NCBI RefSeq assembly: GCF_008704795.1
Contig: NZ_CP023690.1
Coordinates: 5,156,501-5,220,500 of the forward strand
DNA length: 64,000 bases
Reading direction: 5' to 3'
Source: Streptomyces spectabilis
GTDB taxonomy: Bacteria; Actinomycetota; Actinomycetes; Streptomycetales; Streptomycetaceae
This document shows, one piece after another, positions 7,541 to 16,308 of the stretch; within the stretch, counting starts at the first letter, position 1, and the number at the start of each line of letters is the position of its first letter. The notes under the pieces are model-generated. The model saw only the letters and a list, made by a program, of their open reading frames with translations, was not told the DNA's origin and searched no databases. Position numbers and translations under genes: made by a program.

Positions 7541-7907
7541 GGGGGTTCTCCGTGTCGTGCGAAGGGCGGGGCGCCGGCGCCAGGAAGTGGTCGACGGCGT
7601 CCCGGAAGAGGGGCCAGCTCGCCGTGAAGTCCGCGAGGGCCGTGCGGCCCTCGGGCGTGAGCGTGTAGTAGCGGCGGGGCGGGCCGCTGGGGGACTCGCG
7701 CAGCTCCGTGTCCACCAGGCGGTCGCGGCGCAGCCGGGACAGGAGCGGGTAGATCGTGCCCTGGCTCGTCGTCATCACGGCGACGGCGGACAGCTCCTCT
7801 ACCAGCTCGACGCCGTAGCGCGGGCCGTCGCGCATCAGGGCCAGGACGCAGTACTCCAGTACGCCCTTGCGCAGCTGGCTCGCGGCCTTCGTCAGCGGGT
7901 CCGCCAT
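7527..7907 (-). CDS. PadR-family transcriptional regulator, 126 aa
   Basis: A winged helix of the PadR type: QLRKGVLEYCVLALM at residues 10-24, GPRYGVELVEEL, SQGTIYPLLSRLRRDRLV (recognition helix and wing lead) and PPRRYYTLTPEGR. The C-terminal part is short. The ATG at 7907 is chosen by family alignment. It is the first gene of a two-gene unit with the HAAS protein, which it probably autoregulates. A possible operator (CCTTGC...GCAAGG, 7929-7960) lies directly upstream. Confidence 0.93.
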   Translation of the reverse strand: MADPLTKAASQLRKGVLEYCVLALMRDGPRYGVELVEELSAVAVMTTSQGTIYPLLSRLRRDRLVDTELRESPSGPPRRYYTLTPEGRTALADFTASWPLFRDAVDHFLAPAPRPSHDTENPHDGT

Positions 7908-7928
7908 GCCCCTCGCCCCCCTCCAGTT

Positions 7929-7960
7929 CCTTGCTTTGCCTGGAACATTGCATTGCAAGG
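7929..7960. promoter_or_regulatory. Candidate PadR operator
   Basis: CCTTGC and GCAAGG arms (7929-7934, 7955-7960) enclose ATTGCATTGC, an A/T-richer island just upstream of the PadR start. Dyads with ATG/CAT-type cores are usual PadR targets. Inferred by position only. Confidence 0.4.
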
Positions 7961-7983
7961 TACGTGACGGAGGCGCGTACGGG

Positions 7984-8019
7984 CAAGGGCCCCGGCGGTC
8001 GTGCCCGCCGGGGCCCTTG
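7984..8019 (-). terminator. Hairpin terminator of the Yip1-like gene
   Basis: A perfect 15-bp stem (CAAGGGCCCCGGCGG and its complement) with a 6-base loop, 26 bases after the stop codon. Confidence 0.8.
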
Positions 8020-8044
8020 GTGACGCGCGCCGTGCGCGGCGGCG

Positions 8045-9085
8045 TCAGAACGTGCCGAGCTTGATGATCGACAGGATCGCGAGCAGCTGGATGGCGCTGG
8101 CCCCGAGGGCGCGGGTCCAGTGCAGCTCGTGCGACTTGGTCACCATCAGGGTGAGCAGCGCGCCCGCCGCGAGCCAGGTGGCCCAGCCGAGCAGCTGGAC
8201 GAAGCCGTTGCCGCCGCCGAGGAACAGGGCGACGATGACGCGCGGCGCGTCCGTGAGCGCCATGATCAGCATGGACAGGCCGACGGTCGGCTGCCAGGCG
8301 CCGTCGCCGCCGAACTGGCGGGCGAGGCTGTGCGTGACGACGCCGAGGATGAGCGCGCTCAGGGAGATCGCGACGCCGGTGGTGAGGACGTACGGGACCG
8401 CCGTGGACAGCGTGGCGTTGAGGACGTCCTCGCGGGCCTCGTCGAAGCCGAAGACGGCGAGCAGTCCGTAGAGGAACGTGACGATGACGGCCGGGGCCCA
8501 CATCGCGTAGTCGCGCATCTGGAGGAAGGTCGGGCCCGGGCGCAGCACGATGCCGCGCAGCAGGTCCTTCCAGGGCAGCTTGGGGCCGATGGGTCCGGCG
8601 GGGGCCTGGCCCGCGCGGTAGGTGTCCCCGTCGTTGTAGGGGTCCTCGCCGAGGGAGAAGGCCTGGGTGTTGCCGGGGTTGTTGGCGGCGTACGGGTCGG
8701 GGGCGCCGCCGTGGCCGCCGCCGTGTCCCCCGTGACCGCCCTGGCCGCCGAAGTACTCGGGCTCGTCCCTGCCGCCGGGGGGCTGGGGCCACTGCTGGGC
8801 GCCGCCGTGGTGCTGGCCGCCGCCGTACTGGCCGGGGCCGGGGCCCTGGCCGCCGCCGTAGGCGGGCCGGCCGCCGTACTGGGGTGGGGCCGGGTGTCCG
8901 TGCGAGGGCGCGGGCGGGTAGCCGTACGGCGCCTGGCCGCCGCCTTGCTGCGGGGGCCGCTGTCCGTACGGGGCCTGCCCGGGGCCCTGCTGCGGGCTCT
9001 GTCCCGGCCCCTGGTGTCCTTGGGGGCGTCCCGATTGCTGTGCGCGGTTGTCCCGGCCGCCGCGTCCGATCCTGAATCCAGCCAC
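8045..9085 (-). CDS. Yip1-domain membrane protein with Pro/Gly/Gln-rich N terminus, 346 aa
   Basis: Residues 1-150 are low-complexity (Gly, Pro, Gln, His, Tyr), with runs such as GQAPYG and GGHGGHGG, and are likely cytosolic and disordered. From about residue 165 a Yip1-type domain follows (PWKDLLRGIVLRPGPTFLQM, the conserved entry), with five hydrophobic helices up to the C terminus. Such proteins are integral membrane proteins of unclear role in bacteria. The gene is monocistronic, between its terminator and the terminator of the FG-GAP cluster. Confidence 0.75.
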   Translation of the reverse strand: MAGFRIGRGGRDNRAQQSGRPQGHQGPGQSPQQGPGQAPYGQRPPQQGGGQAPYGYPPAPSHGHPAPPQYGGRPAYGGGQGPGPGQYGGGQHHGGAQQWPQPPGGRDEPEYFGGQGGHGGHGGGHGGAPDPYAANNPGNTQAFSLGEDPYNDGDTYRAGQAPAGPIGPKLPWKDLLRGIVLRPGPTFLQMRDYAMWAPAVIVTFLYGLLAVFGFDEAREDVLNATLSTAVPYVLTTGVAISLSALILGVVTHSLARQFGGDGAWQPTVGLSMLIMALTDAPRVIVALFLGGGNGFVQLLGWATWLAAGALLTLMVTKSHELHWTRALGASAIQLLAILSIIKLGTF

Positions 9086-9161
9086 GGAATCGAACGTACC
9101 TGGTCCGGCGGGGCGGTCGCGCCCCTGTTGTGGAGGAGAGCCCGTTTGCGGCTGACCTGTA

Positions 9162-9204
9162 ACAACCCCTAGGGGGACCCGGAGGGGTTGTCCTCAGGGT
9201 CCCC
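9162..9204 (-). other. Two interleaved hairpin arms (possible pseudoknot) between FG-GAP gene 1 and the Yip1-like gene
   Basis: ACAACCCCT (9162-9170) pairs with AGGGGTTGT (9183-9191). GGGGACCC (9173-9180) pairs with GGGTCCCC (9197-9204). The arms alternate, so they can form either of two hairpins or an H-type pseudoknot. Position fits a terminator for FG-GAP gene 1 or a leader of the Yip1-like gene. Confidence 0.5.
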
Positions 9205-9254
9205 GTGGCGCCGGTGACCTGGTGCGGCGCGGGTGGCTCGGGTGGCGCGTCGGA

Positions 9255-10733
9255 CTAGTGGCCGAGGACGGCGCCGTACGTCAGTGCCGTCGAAGACACG
9301 GGCAGGTTCAGGGACTTGGGGGTGACGGTGGTGGTGCCCGGCGGCAGGACGTCCGGCGAGACCCAGACGCCGCCGGCGGAGGCGTCCTCGCCGGGGGCGG
9401 CGGTGGCGAGCTCCGGCTTGCCGTCGTTGTCGTAGTCGCCGGTGACGAGGGCGGCGCCGAAGCGGTCGCCGGTCTCGGCGGTGCCGGGGATCTGGTTCGT
9501 GTCCTGCTGGAAGGCGTAGCCGTCGGCCTCGCCGTCGCCGAGCTCGTCGTCGGCGTCGAGGATGCCCTTCTTGGCGCCGTGGAGGACCGTGACGCTGCCC
9601 GCGCCCTTCTTGCTGCCGATGGCCTCGCCGGGGGCGCCGATGATCAGGTCGGTGAAGCCGTCGTTGTCGATGTCGCGGGCGGTGACGGCCTCGCCGAAGC
9701 CGTCGCCTTTCTCGGCCACGCCCGGGACGCCCGGGGTGTCCTGGTTGAGGGTCTGGGTCCGCGAGCCGAAGGAGCCGTTGGGGTTGCCGTAGCGGATGTG
9801 GACGCCGCCGCCCTTGGTCAGCTCCTCGGGGCCGCACGGGTCGTCGATGTTCTCGTCGGCGATCTCGCGGCAGTTGCCGAGGGCGAGGTCGTCGAGGCCG
9901 TCGCCGTTGAAGTCGCCGGTGGCGAAGGCGGAGGTGGCGCCGTTGCTGTTGGACCAGGACAGCAGGAGGCGCTTCTCCTGCTTGTCGTAGCGGTAGAGCT
10001 GGACGTGGGACTGGGTGTACGGCTGCTGCTTGGTGTAGTACGCCACGGCCAGGTCGGCGAGGCCGTCGTCGTCGAAGTCGCCCGTGGACAGGACGGGGGC
10101 GCGGCCGCCCATGCGGTCGCCCATGCCCGGCTCGGTCTTCGCGGCGCGCGGGTCGTAGTTGACGACGACCTTGTCGGTGCCGCCGATGGCCAGGTCGAAC
10201 CGCTTGTCGCCGTTGAAGTCGGCGGCGGCCAGGGCGTTGCCGTAGCTGTCCTTGGCCTTGGCGCCGCGGCCCGCGCTGTTGGCCTTGCCGAAGCCGGTCT
10301 TCGTGCCGTACACGACGGTCGCGTTGCCCGCGTCCGCCTTGCCGTCGACGTCCTCGCCCGGGGCGCCGACCGCGAGGTCGGTGAGGCCGTCGCCGTCGAA
10401 GTCCGCGACGGCCACGGACGCGCCGAAGCGGTCGCCCGCCTCCGGGGTGCCCGGCACGTTCGCGGTGGCCTGGCTGATCCGTACGGCGCCCTTGGGCCGC
10501 AGCCCTTCGGGCCCGCCCCAGACCACGCTCACGTAACCGGCCTTGGCCTTGCCCCCGACACCCGCGCCCGGGACGCCGACGGCGAGGTCCTCGTAGCCGT
10601 CGCCGTTGAAGTCGGCCTTGGTGGGCGGGGTGGCGCCGGCGGGCGCGGCGCTCGCGCCCGCGGCGAGCGGCAGGGTGAGGCCGGTCGCCGCGAGCGCCGT
10701 GGCGGCGGCCAGGGCGAGGGTGCGTGTGCGCAC
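9255..10733 (-). CDS. Secreted FG-GAP repeat protein 1 (integrin-alpha-like seven-bladed propeller), 492 aa
   Basis: A Sec signal peptide of about 30 residues (MRTRTLALAAATALAATG, then ASA|AP) leads into FG-GAP repeats. Seven calcium-loop motifs of the form DxDxDGxxDL can be counted: DFNGDGYEDLAVG, DFDGDGLTDLAVG, DFNGDKRFDLAIG, DFDDDGLADLAVA, DFNGDGLDDLALG, DIDNDGFTDLIIG, DYDNDGKPELATA. This predicts one complete seven-bladed beta-propeller. The family binds calcium and mediates adhesion or carries enzymes. No catalytic domain is attached here. The GTG start follows GGAG. It resembles FG-GAP gene 4 most closely, from the start of the mature domain to the C terminus (YGAVLGH against YGSVLGR). 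Confidence 0.9.
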   Translation of the reverse strand: MRTRTLALAAATALAATGLTLPLAAGASAAPAGATPPTKADFNGDGYEDLAVGVPGAGVGGKAKAGYVSVVWGGPEGLRPKGAVRISQATANVPGTPEAGDRFGASVAVADFDGDGLTDLAVGAPGEDVDGKADAGNATVVYGTKTGFGKANSAGRGAKAKDSYGNALAAADFNGDKRFDLAIGGTDKVVVNYDPRAAKTEPGMGDRMGGRAPVLSTGDFDDDGLADLAVAYYTKQQPYTQSHVQLYRYDKQEKRLLLSWSNSNGATSAFATGDFNGDGLDDLALGNCREIADENIDDPCGPEELTKGGGVHIRYGNPNGSFGSRTQTLNQDTPGVPGVAEKGDGFGEAVTARDIDNDGFTDLIIGAPGEAIGSKKGAGSVTVLHGAKKGILDADDELGDGEADGYAFQQDTNQIPGTAETGDRFGAALVTGDYDNDGKPELATAAPGEDASAGGVWVSPDVLPPGTTTVTPKSLNLPVSSTALTYGAVLGH

Positions 10734-10830
10734 GGGTGCTCCAACTCTGTGGGTGACGCTTGGTCTTCACCTGTGTGACACACGAGGTTGGGCGAGGGTT
10801 GTGGTGGCGGACCCAGTACGCGAACGGGAG

Positions 10831-12180
10831 CTACTGGAGGAAGCCCTCGACGATCCCGTACTCCACGCGGGACACCCCACTGTTCTTGATCCCGGACGCG
10901 GAGCCGGGCAGACGGACCGGGTCGAACTCGCCGTGCACGTACAGGTCCGCGTAGCCGTCGCGGTCGGTGTCCCGCAGGCGCACCGTGCTGCCGAAGCGGT
11001 CCGCCTCGCCGGGGGAACCGGGGATCCCGGCGCTGTTGCGGGCGAACCACTTCGACCCCGTGCCCTTCAGGCCGGACGCGCCGCCGCGCAGGACATGGAC
11101 ACCACCCGCGCGCCGCGTGCCGTCGACGGTCTCGCTCTCCGCGCCGACGGCCAGGTCCGGGTAGCCGTCGCCGTTGGTGTCGCCCGCCGAGAGGGAGCCG
11201 CCGAAGCGGTCGCCCTTCTCCGGGGTGCCCGCGACGCCGGGGGTGCCCTGCGTGATCCGGGCCGTCGCGCCGGGGCCGGTCCTGCCGCCGCGCCAGACGG
11301 TCACCGCGCCCTTGTACTTGGAGTCCGCGTAGTTGCCGATGGCGAGGTCGCCGTACCCGTTCCTGTCGAAGTCGGCGATCACGCCGTTCGCGCTGTCCGC
11401 GTACGCGCCGAGGCGCAGCGTGGCACCGGGCTTGAGGGTTCTGCCGCCCTTGACGAACCAGGCGTCACCTGTCTCCTGCCAGTCCCGTACCACCGGGCCC
11501 ACGACAACCAGGTCCGTCGCGCGGTCCTTGGTGACCTTGCCCGCGATCAGGTCGGTGGGGGTGAGGCCGCGCTTGGCGAGGCGCTGTGCGGAACTGCCCA
11601 CTCCTGTGCGTGAGATGCCGCCCTTGTAGACGTACACCGAGCCGCCGTTGGTCGCGGCGAGGTCCGGCTTGCCGTCGCCGTCGAAGTCACCGGTGGCGAG
11701 GCCGTCCCCGAAGGCCTTCTGCGCGCCGGGGGCCTTGTTGGGGACGGCCGTGCCGCCCTTCAGGCCGGTCGGCGAGCCCCACAGCACGGTCACCGCGCCC
11801 TGGCCCCGTTGGCGGCCGACCTTCTCGTTGACGGCGGACACGGCGAGGTCGCCGTATCCGTCGCGGTCGAAGTCCGCGGCGACGCGGGTGCCCTCGGCCC
11901 AGGAGTCCCCCCGCTCGTCGCTGCCGGGGACGCCAGGACTGTCCTGGTCGACGATCTGGAACCGGCTGCCGGGTCCTTCCGCCGTGCCGAAGGTGACCTG
12001 GACGGACCCGCCCTTGTTGCCGTCGAGCGACTGTTGCCCTGCGTAGTCCCGGTAGCCGTCCCCGTTGAAGTCGTCCGCGTACGTGGCGGGGGCGGCCGTC
12101 GCCGTGGTGGGCAGGGTGAGAGGGGTGAGGGTCGCGGCGGTGAGGGCGGTGGTGAGCAGGGTTGCGGTGCGCAGGCGCAC
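10831..12180 (-). CDS. Secreted FG-GAP repeat protein 2, 449 aa
   Basis: A signal peptide (MRLRTATLLTTALTAATL, cut near ATAAPA) precedes about seven propeller blades. Motifs include DFNGDGYRDYAG, DFDRDGYGDLAVS, DFDGDGKPDLAAT, a degenerate fourth blade, DFDRNGYGDLAIG, DTNGDGYPDLAVG and DTDRDGYADLYVH. The start is GTG with AGGAG upstream. It lies about 97 bases upstream of gene 1 in the same orientation. Calcium-binding, extracellular. Ligand unknown. Confidence 0.9.
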   Translation of the reverse strand: MRLRTATLLTTALTAATLTPLTLPTTATAAPATYADDFNGDGYRDYAGQQSLDGNKGGSVQVTFGTAEGPGSRFQIVDQDSPGVPGSDERGDSWAEGTRVAADFDRDGYGDLAVSAVNEKVGRQRGQGAVTVLWGSPTGLKGGTAVPNKAPGAQKAFGDGLATGDFDGDGKPDLAATNGGSVYVYKGGISRTGVGSSAQRLAKRGLTPTDLIAGKVTKDRATDLVVVGPVVRDWQETGDAWFVKGGRTLKPGATLRLGAYADSANGVIADFDRNGYGDLAIGNYADSKYKGAVTVWRGGRTGPGATARITQGTPGVAGTPEKGDRFGGSLSAGDTNGDGYPDLAVGAESETVDGTRRAGGVHVLRGGASGLKGTGSKWFARNSAGIPGSPGEADRFGSTVRLRDTDRDGYADLYVHGEFDPVRLPGSASGIKNSGVSRVEYGIVEGFLQ

Positions 12181-12246
12181 GGGGGCTCCTAGGGGAGGGC
12201 CGGGCCCGGGGTGTCGGGCCCGGCTGGGGGCGGGGGAGTGCTGGTG

Positions 12247-13752
12247 TCAGTCGGCGAAGTTCGAGCCCAGGCGGGGGTTGCCCGTGGCCGGGAGGCCCGC
12301 CGTGCCGGGGTAGATGCCCGAGGTGCCCTTGAAGGAGCCGCCGGCGGTGGAGAGCAGGGGGTAGACCGCGCCGTTGCCGCCGTTCTCGCCGTGGGCGCCC
12401 AGGACCACGTCCGCGCGGCCGTCGCCGTTCAGGTCGTCGGCGTGCACGTCCGTACCGAGGAAGTCGTGCTTCTCGTCGGTGTTCGGCACGCCCGGCGTGT
12501 TCTGGGTGAGGAGCTTCGCGCCGCGCCCGCTGATGCCGGAGCCGTTCGCGCGGCCGTACAGGACGGTCACCGCGCCCGCGTCCTCGATGCCGTCGACGGT
12601 CTCGCCGGGGGCGCCGACGATCAGGTCCAGGTTGCCGTCGCCGTTGACGTCGCCGAGATCCAGCTCGTTGCCGAAGCCGTCGCCCTTCTCGCCGCTGCCG
12701 GGGACGCCGGAGGTGTTCTGGGTGATCTTGTCGCGGTCGCCGTTCGCCGGGCCGCGGGCCCCGCCGCGCACGACGTGCACCGCGCCGCCCTTGGCCGCGC
12801 CCGTGATGCCGCTGTCCCAGTGGTTGCCGATGACGACGTCGTCGTAGCCGTCCTTGTCGGTGTCGCCCAGGTCCGTGATGACACCGGCGGGCAGCTTCTG
12901 CGCGGCCGAGACCTTCAGGCCGGAACGGGAGCCGGGGAGCCACCAGTTGGCGTTGTAGCCGCGCCGGGTGTCGTTCTCGTAGCCGTTGACGATCAGGTCG
13001 TCCTTGCCGTCGCCGTTGGCGTCCCCGGAGTGCAGGTTCTGCACGCCGTCCTCGCCGTTGCCGTGGATGCGGGGGGTGACGGTGTAGTGCCCGCCGGTCC
13101 TGCCGCCGCGGGTGAAGCCGCCCCGGTAGATGTCGACGACCGCCACCGTCGTGCCCAGGGCGATGTCGTCCTTGCCGTCGCCGTTGAAGTCCCCGGCCTC
13201 AAGGAACGCGCCGAAGTAGTCGTGCTTCGCGGGGCGCGGGTCCTTCAGGGCCGTGCCGCCCCTGAGGCCGTTCGCCGAACCCCACAGGATCTGGACGCTG
13301 CCGCCGTCCTTGTCGCGGCCGACGTCCTCGCCCGAGACGCCCACGACCAGGTCGTCGTAGCCGTCGTCGTCGAAGTCCCCGTACGCCAGATCGGTGCCGA
13401 ACGCGTCCCGCCTCTCGGCGGAGCCGGGGACGCCCGGGCTGTTCTGCGTGTACTTCACGGAGCGGTCGACGCCGCTCGCCTTTCCGTACGCGACGACGAC
13501 GGCGCCCGCCGCCTCCTTGCCGTTCACGTAGGTGTAGGGGGCGGCGGCGGCCACGTCCGCGTAGCCGTCGCCGTCGAAGTCGGCGTCGTGGGCCGGGAGT
13601 GCGGCGCGGGGCGCCGCCGCGACCGTGGGTACGGCGCTCACGAGGAGCCCGCCGGTGAGCGCCACGGTCGTCGTGGCGGCGGCCAGGCGGAGGCGGCGGC
13701 CGGGTCTGTGGGGGCGGGTGTCGCGGGAGGCGGTGCGCTTGCGCTGAGCCAT
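12247..13752 (-). CDS. Secreted FG-GAP repeat protein 3, 501 aa
   Basis: The ATG at 13752 begins a long basic signal region (MAQRKRTASRDTRPHRPG, then a hydrophobic stretch ending TVAAAP), which may use the Sec or the Tat route. It has no clean twin-arginine motif. Seven motifs follow: DFDGDGYADVAAA, DFDDDGYDDLVVG, DFNGDGKDDIALG, DANGDGKDDLIVN, DTDKDGYDDVVIG, DVNGDGNLDLIVG, DLNGDGRADVVLG. AGGAGAG lies upstream. The protein is a single propeller without other domains. Confidence 0.9.
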   Translation of the reverse strand: MAQRKRTASRDTRPHRPGRRLRLAAATTTVALTGGLLVSAVPTVAAAPRAALPAHDADFDGDGYADVAAAAPYTYVNGKEAAGAVVVAYGKASGVDRSVKYTQNSPGVPGSAERRDAFGTDLAYGDFDDDGYDDLVVGVSGEDVGRDKDGGSVQILWGSANGLRGGTALKDPRPAKHDYFGAFLEAGDFNGDGKDDIALGTTVAVVDIYRGGFTRGGRTGGHYTVTPRIHGNGEDGVQNLHSGDANGDGKDDLIVNGYENDTRRGYNANWWLPGSRSGLKVSAAQKLPAGVITDLGDTDKDGYDDVVIGNHWDSGITGAAKGGAVHVVRGGARGPANGDRDKITQNTSGVPGSGEKGDGFGNELDLGDVNGDGNLDLIVGAPGETVDGIEDAGAVTVLYGRANGSGISGRGAKLLTQNTPGVPNTDEKHDFLGTDVHADDLNGDGRADVVLGAHGENGGNGAVYPLLSTAGGSFKGTSGIYPGTAGLPATGNPRLGSNFAD

Positions 13753-13886
13753 GCGGTGATCTCTCCTGCGGGTCTGATGAGGTGTTTGCCGAAGCCCGGC
13801 CACGCGTTTGCGGATGCGTTGGCCTGGACCTTGACCTAGGAGAGACCGCTGACGGGGTGTGAGGGTTGTGTGTGACGGGAGTGAAG

Positions 13887-14450
13887 TTACCTTGCTGTGA
13901 TGGGGAGTTGGTGCCTCCGCCAGTACGCGTACGTCAGCGCGAGCACCATCGGGCCCCACAGCGCGAACAGGCCGCTGACGACCGAGGCGAGCAGCTGCCA
14001 CCCCGGGTTCGTGTACGGGACGTCCGAGAAGCCCCCGATGTGGAACGTGCAGAGCGCCCAGTCGACGAGGAGCGCCGTGAGCAGCAGGCCGCTCAGGGCC
14101 GCGGGCACGATCACCAGGAAGGGCGGGATCCGCTTCCCGCCGACCTTCGGCACCCAGTGGGGGACGGTCTCGCCCCACGGCCGCACCAGGCCCCGGCACA
14201 GCAGGGCGAACGCCTCGGTCAGCAGGCTGAGCGTCAGGACGTAGGCCACGAGCTGCCAGCGGGGCCACGTCTCGGGTGCCACGTCCATGCCCATCTGGTG
14301 GCCGAAGCCGATGGGCAGCCGCCACAGGCACACGGGCAGGGCCACGAGGGGGAGCAGCCGGGCGACCCGCTCCGCCCAGAGGGGGACGGGCCGTTCGGTC
14401 GTACCGGAGCCGGGGGACGTACGCACCGGATTCGTTTCGCTGATCGCCAT
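13887..14450 (-). CDS. Integral membrane protein, 187 aa, unknown function
   Basis: Four to five hydrophobic helices: around residues 28-45 (LLPLVALPVCLWRLPIGFG), 65-85, 110-130 and 145-175. A conserved-looking cytosolic loop has RPWGETVPHWVPKVGGKRIP. The ATG at 14450 is chosen because upstream codons lack coding bias. Such small four-helix proteins are common and unassigned in Streptomyces. It sits within the FG-GAP cluster on the same strand, but nothing shows a functional link. Confidence 0.7.
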   Translation of the reverse strand: MAISETNPVRTSPGSGTTERPVPLWAERVARLLPLVALPVCLWRLPIGFGHQMGMDVAPETWPRWQLVAYVLTLSLLTEAFALLCRGLVRPWGETVPHWVPKVGGKRIPPFLVIVPAALSGLLLTALLVDWALCTFHIGGFSDVPYTNPGWQLLASVVSGLFALWGPMVLALTYAYWRRHQLPITAR

Positions 14451-14560
14451 GGACACCACTGTTGTTGACCATCGGTCAGCCGGAATCGGGCCGCCGCGCG
14501 ATGTTCGCCTCCCCCGTGCGGCGGAGGCGTCGGCGCGGGGGTCCGCCCCAGGGCGCCGAG

Positions 14561-14591
14561 TTGGACCCGGGCCACGAAAGCTGTGTAAGAT
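14561..14591 (+). promoter_or_regulatory. Candidate vegetative promoter for an orphan RNA
   Basis: TTGGAC (14561-14566) and TAAGAT (14586-14591) with a 19-base spacer. No protein gene follows on this strand, but a U-tailed terminator does. Confidence 0.5.
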
Positions 14592-14597
14592 CAAGGC

Positions 14598-14747
14598 ACA
14601 ACTTCGGCGCACAACACCGAAGTCGCGCGTCTGTGGTCCAAGGAAAGACGCCCATCATCCGATGGGAAATGTAGGTGCAAGGCCTGCCGGGCGCTCCACG
14701 AAGTCGATGGCCCTCTCACTGAGTCAGTGAGAGGGCCATCGGCCTTT
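14598..14747 (+). ncRNA. Candidate structured small RNA, about 150 nt
   Basis: From the likely start near 14598, three structures can be seen. The first is ACTTCGG/CCGAAGT (14601-14623). The second is CCCATC/GATGGG (about 14649-14664). The third is a near-perfect palindromic stem at 14706-14740 followed by CGGCCTTTTCG, a hairpin with a U tract that is rare in this genus. The flanking genes are both on the minus strand, so this would be an independent transcript. A 22-codon frame from 14661 ends inside the terminator but has no ribosome site. I do not recognise the RNA family. Confidence 0.5.
14706..14746 (+). terminator. Intrinsic terminator with U tract
   Basis: A 17-bp perfect stem (14706-14722 with 14724-14740) followed by GGCCTTTT. 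It is the end of the candidate small RNA. Confidence 0.8.
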
Positions 14748-14776
14748 TCGCATGTGGCCCCCGCCCCCGCCCGGGA

Positions 14777-14807
14777 CCGGGGCCGCGCGGTGTGCGCGTG
14801 GCCCCGG
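14777..14807 (-). terminator. Terminator of FG-GAP gene 4
   Basis: CCGGGGCCGCGCG and CGCGTGGCCCCGG arms (one G-T pair) around GTGTG, about 22 bases after the stop codon. Confidence 0.75.
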
Positions 14808-14829
14808 CCGTCGGGTGCGGGCGTCGGTC

Positions 14830-16269
14830 CTAGCGGCCCAGGACCGAGCCGTACTTGTGGGCTCCCGAGAGGCCGAGCGTGCCCGGAGTGAGGGAGACCT
14901 GCGCCGGGTTGGGGCCGTCCTTCGGGGTCCGGGCGTACCAGACGCCGCCCTTCGCGGAGTCCTCGCCGGGCGCGCCGATCGCCGTGTCGGGGTAGCCGTC
15001 GCCGTTGAAGTCACCCGTGGCGACGGCCGCGCCGAAGCGGTCGCCCGCCTCGGCCGTGCCGGGCACGCCCGCCGAGTTCTGGCTGCGGGAGGGGCCCACC
15101 AAGGGCTTGCCGGTGCCCGCGGAGGCCAGCGTCCAGTAGCTGCCCGCGTTCTTCGCGGTGCCCACCGTCTCGTACTCCGAACCGGCGATCAGCTCGTCGA
15201 CGCCGTCCCGGTCGAGGTTGCCGACGGCGAGGCGTGTACCGAAGCCGTCGCCGGTCTCGTCCTCACCGCCGACGCCGGGCGAGTTCTGGTTCGTGCAGGA
15301 CCGCGGGCCGCCGAGCGTCGTGCCGGACTTGCCGTACGCCAGGGCGATCGAGCCGCCGAACGTGTCCGGGCAGAAGTTGTCGCCCTCGCTCTCGCTGCTC
15401 GGCCTGATGTTGCCCAGCGCGAGGTCCACCGTGCCGTCGCCGTCGAAGTCGCCCGCCGCGAGGGAGTTGCTGTACTCGGCTATCCCCCACTTCTCCTTCC
15501 ACGGGCGTGTGCCCGTCTCCGGGTGGGAGAGCACGTCGGTGCCGGTGATCTCGCCGTCGCCGTACGACACCGCGAGGTCGTCGCGGCCGTCCGCGTCGAA
15601 GTCGGCGGACGTCACCGCGACCGGGCGGTTGAAGTGCCAGCTCGCGATGGGCTTCAGGTCCGAGGGCGAGCCCGCCTTGAAGGGGCCGGGCCGCAGGGCG
15701 ACACCGCCGGTCTCCTCGCCCTTGCGGCTGAGCACGATGTCCTGGTCCTTGTCACCGTCGTAGTCGCCGGTGGTGAGCAGGTCGCCGAGGCGGCTGTCGG
15801 AGTACGCGCCGTTGACCGCCGTGAAGCCGCCCTTGATGCCGGACTTCGAGCCCCACAGGACGGTGACGGTGCCCGCGCTCAGCATCGTGCCGCTGTCCTC
15901 GTCGGGGGTGCCGACGACGATGTCCGTGATGCCGTCGCCGTTCATGTCGGCGGGCACCACCGTCCGACCGAAGCCGTCGCCCTTCTCGGCGTGGCCGGGG
16001 ACCCCTGCCGTGTCCTGGCTGACGGTCGACGAGCCGTGCTTGCCGAGGCCGCTCCGGCCGCCCCAGACCACGTTCACGTAACCCGCTTTGGCCTTGCCGC
16101 CGACGGTCGCGCCGGGGACGCCGACCGCGAGGTCCGCGTAGCCGTCGCCGTTGAAGTCGGCCTTCGCGTCCGGTCGCGGCGCGGCCTGGGCGGCCGTCGC
16201 GGAGAGACCGGCGAATCCGATCACGGTGGCCGTGCACAGCATCACGGCCGAAAGGTGCTTCTTGCGCAA
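14830..16269 (-). CDS. Secreted FG-GAP repeat protein 4, 479 aa
   Basis: The start is TTG (16269), following GGAG. The signal peptide is MRKKHLSAVMLCTATVIGFA, cut near AQAAP. Seven calcium-loop motifs are visible: DFNGDGYADLAVG, DMNGDGITDIVVG, DYDGDKDQDIVLS, DFDADGRDDLAVS, DFDGDGTVDLALG, NLDRDGVDELIAG and DFNGDGYPDTAIG. The N-terminal mature region and C terminus align with FG-GAP protein 1, so the two are recent paralogues. It is separated by only 39 bases from gene 5 upstream, so co-transcription is likely. Confidence 0.9.
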   Translation of the reverse strand: MRKKHLSAVMLCTATVIGFAGLSATAAQAAPRPDAKADFNGDGYADLAVGVPGATVGGKAKAGYVNVVWGGRSGLGKHGSSTVSQDTAGVPGHAEKGDGFGRTVVPADMNGDGITDIVVGTPDEDSGTMLSAGTVTVLWGSKSGIKGGFTAVNGAYSDSRLGDLLTTGDYDGDKDQDIVLSRKGEETGGVALRPGPFKAGSPSDLKPIASWHFNRPVAVTSADFDADGRDDLAVSYGDGEITGTDVLSHPETGTRPWKEKWGIAEYSNSLAAGDFDGDGTVDLALGNIRPSSESEGDNFCPDTFGGSIALAYGKSGTTLGGPRSCTNQNSPGVGGEDETGDGFGTRLAVGNLDRDGVDELIAGSEYETVGTAKNAGSYWTLASAGTGKPLVGPSRSQNSAGVPGTAEAGDRFGAAVATGDFNGDGYPDTAIGAPGEDSAKGGVWYARTPKDGPNPAQVSLTPGTLGLSGAHKYGSVLGR

Positions 16270-16308
16270 GGTGTCTCCAACTGAGCTGAGAGGGAAGGGG
16301 GATGAAGG

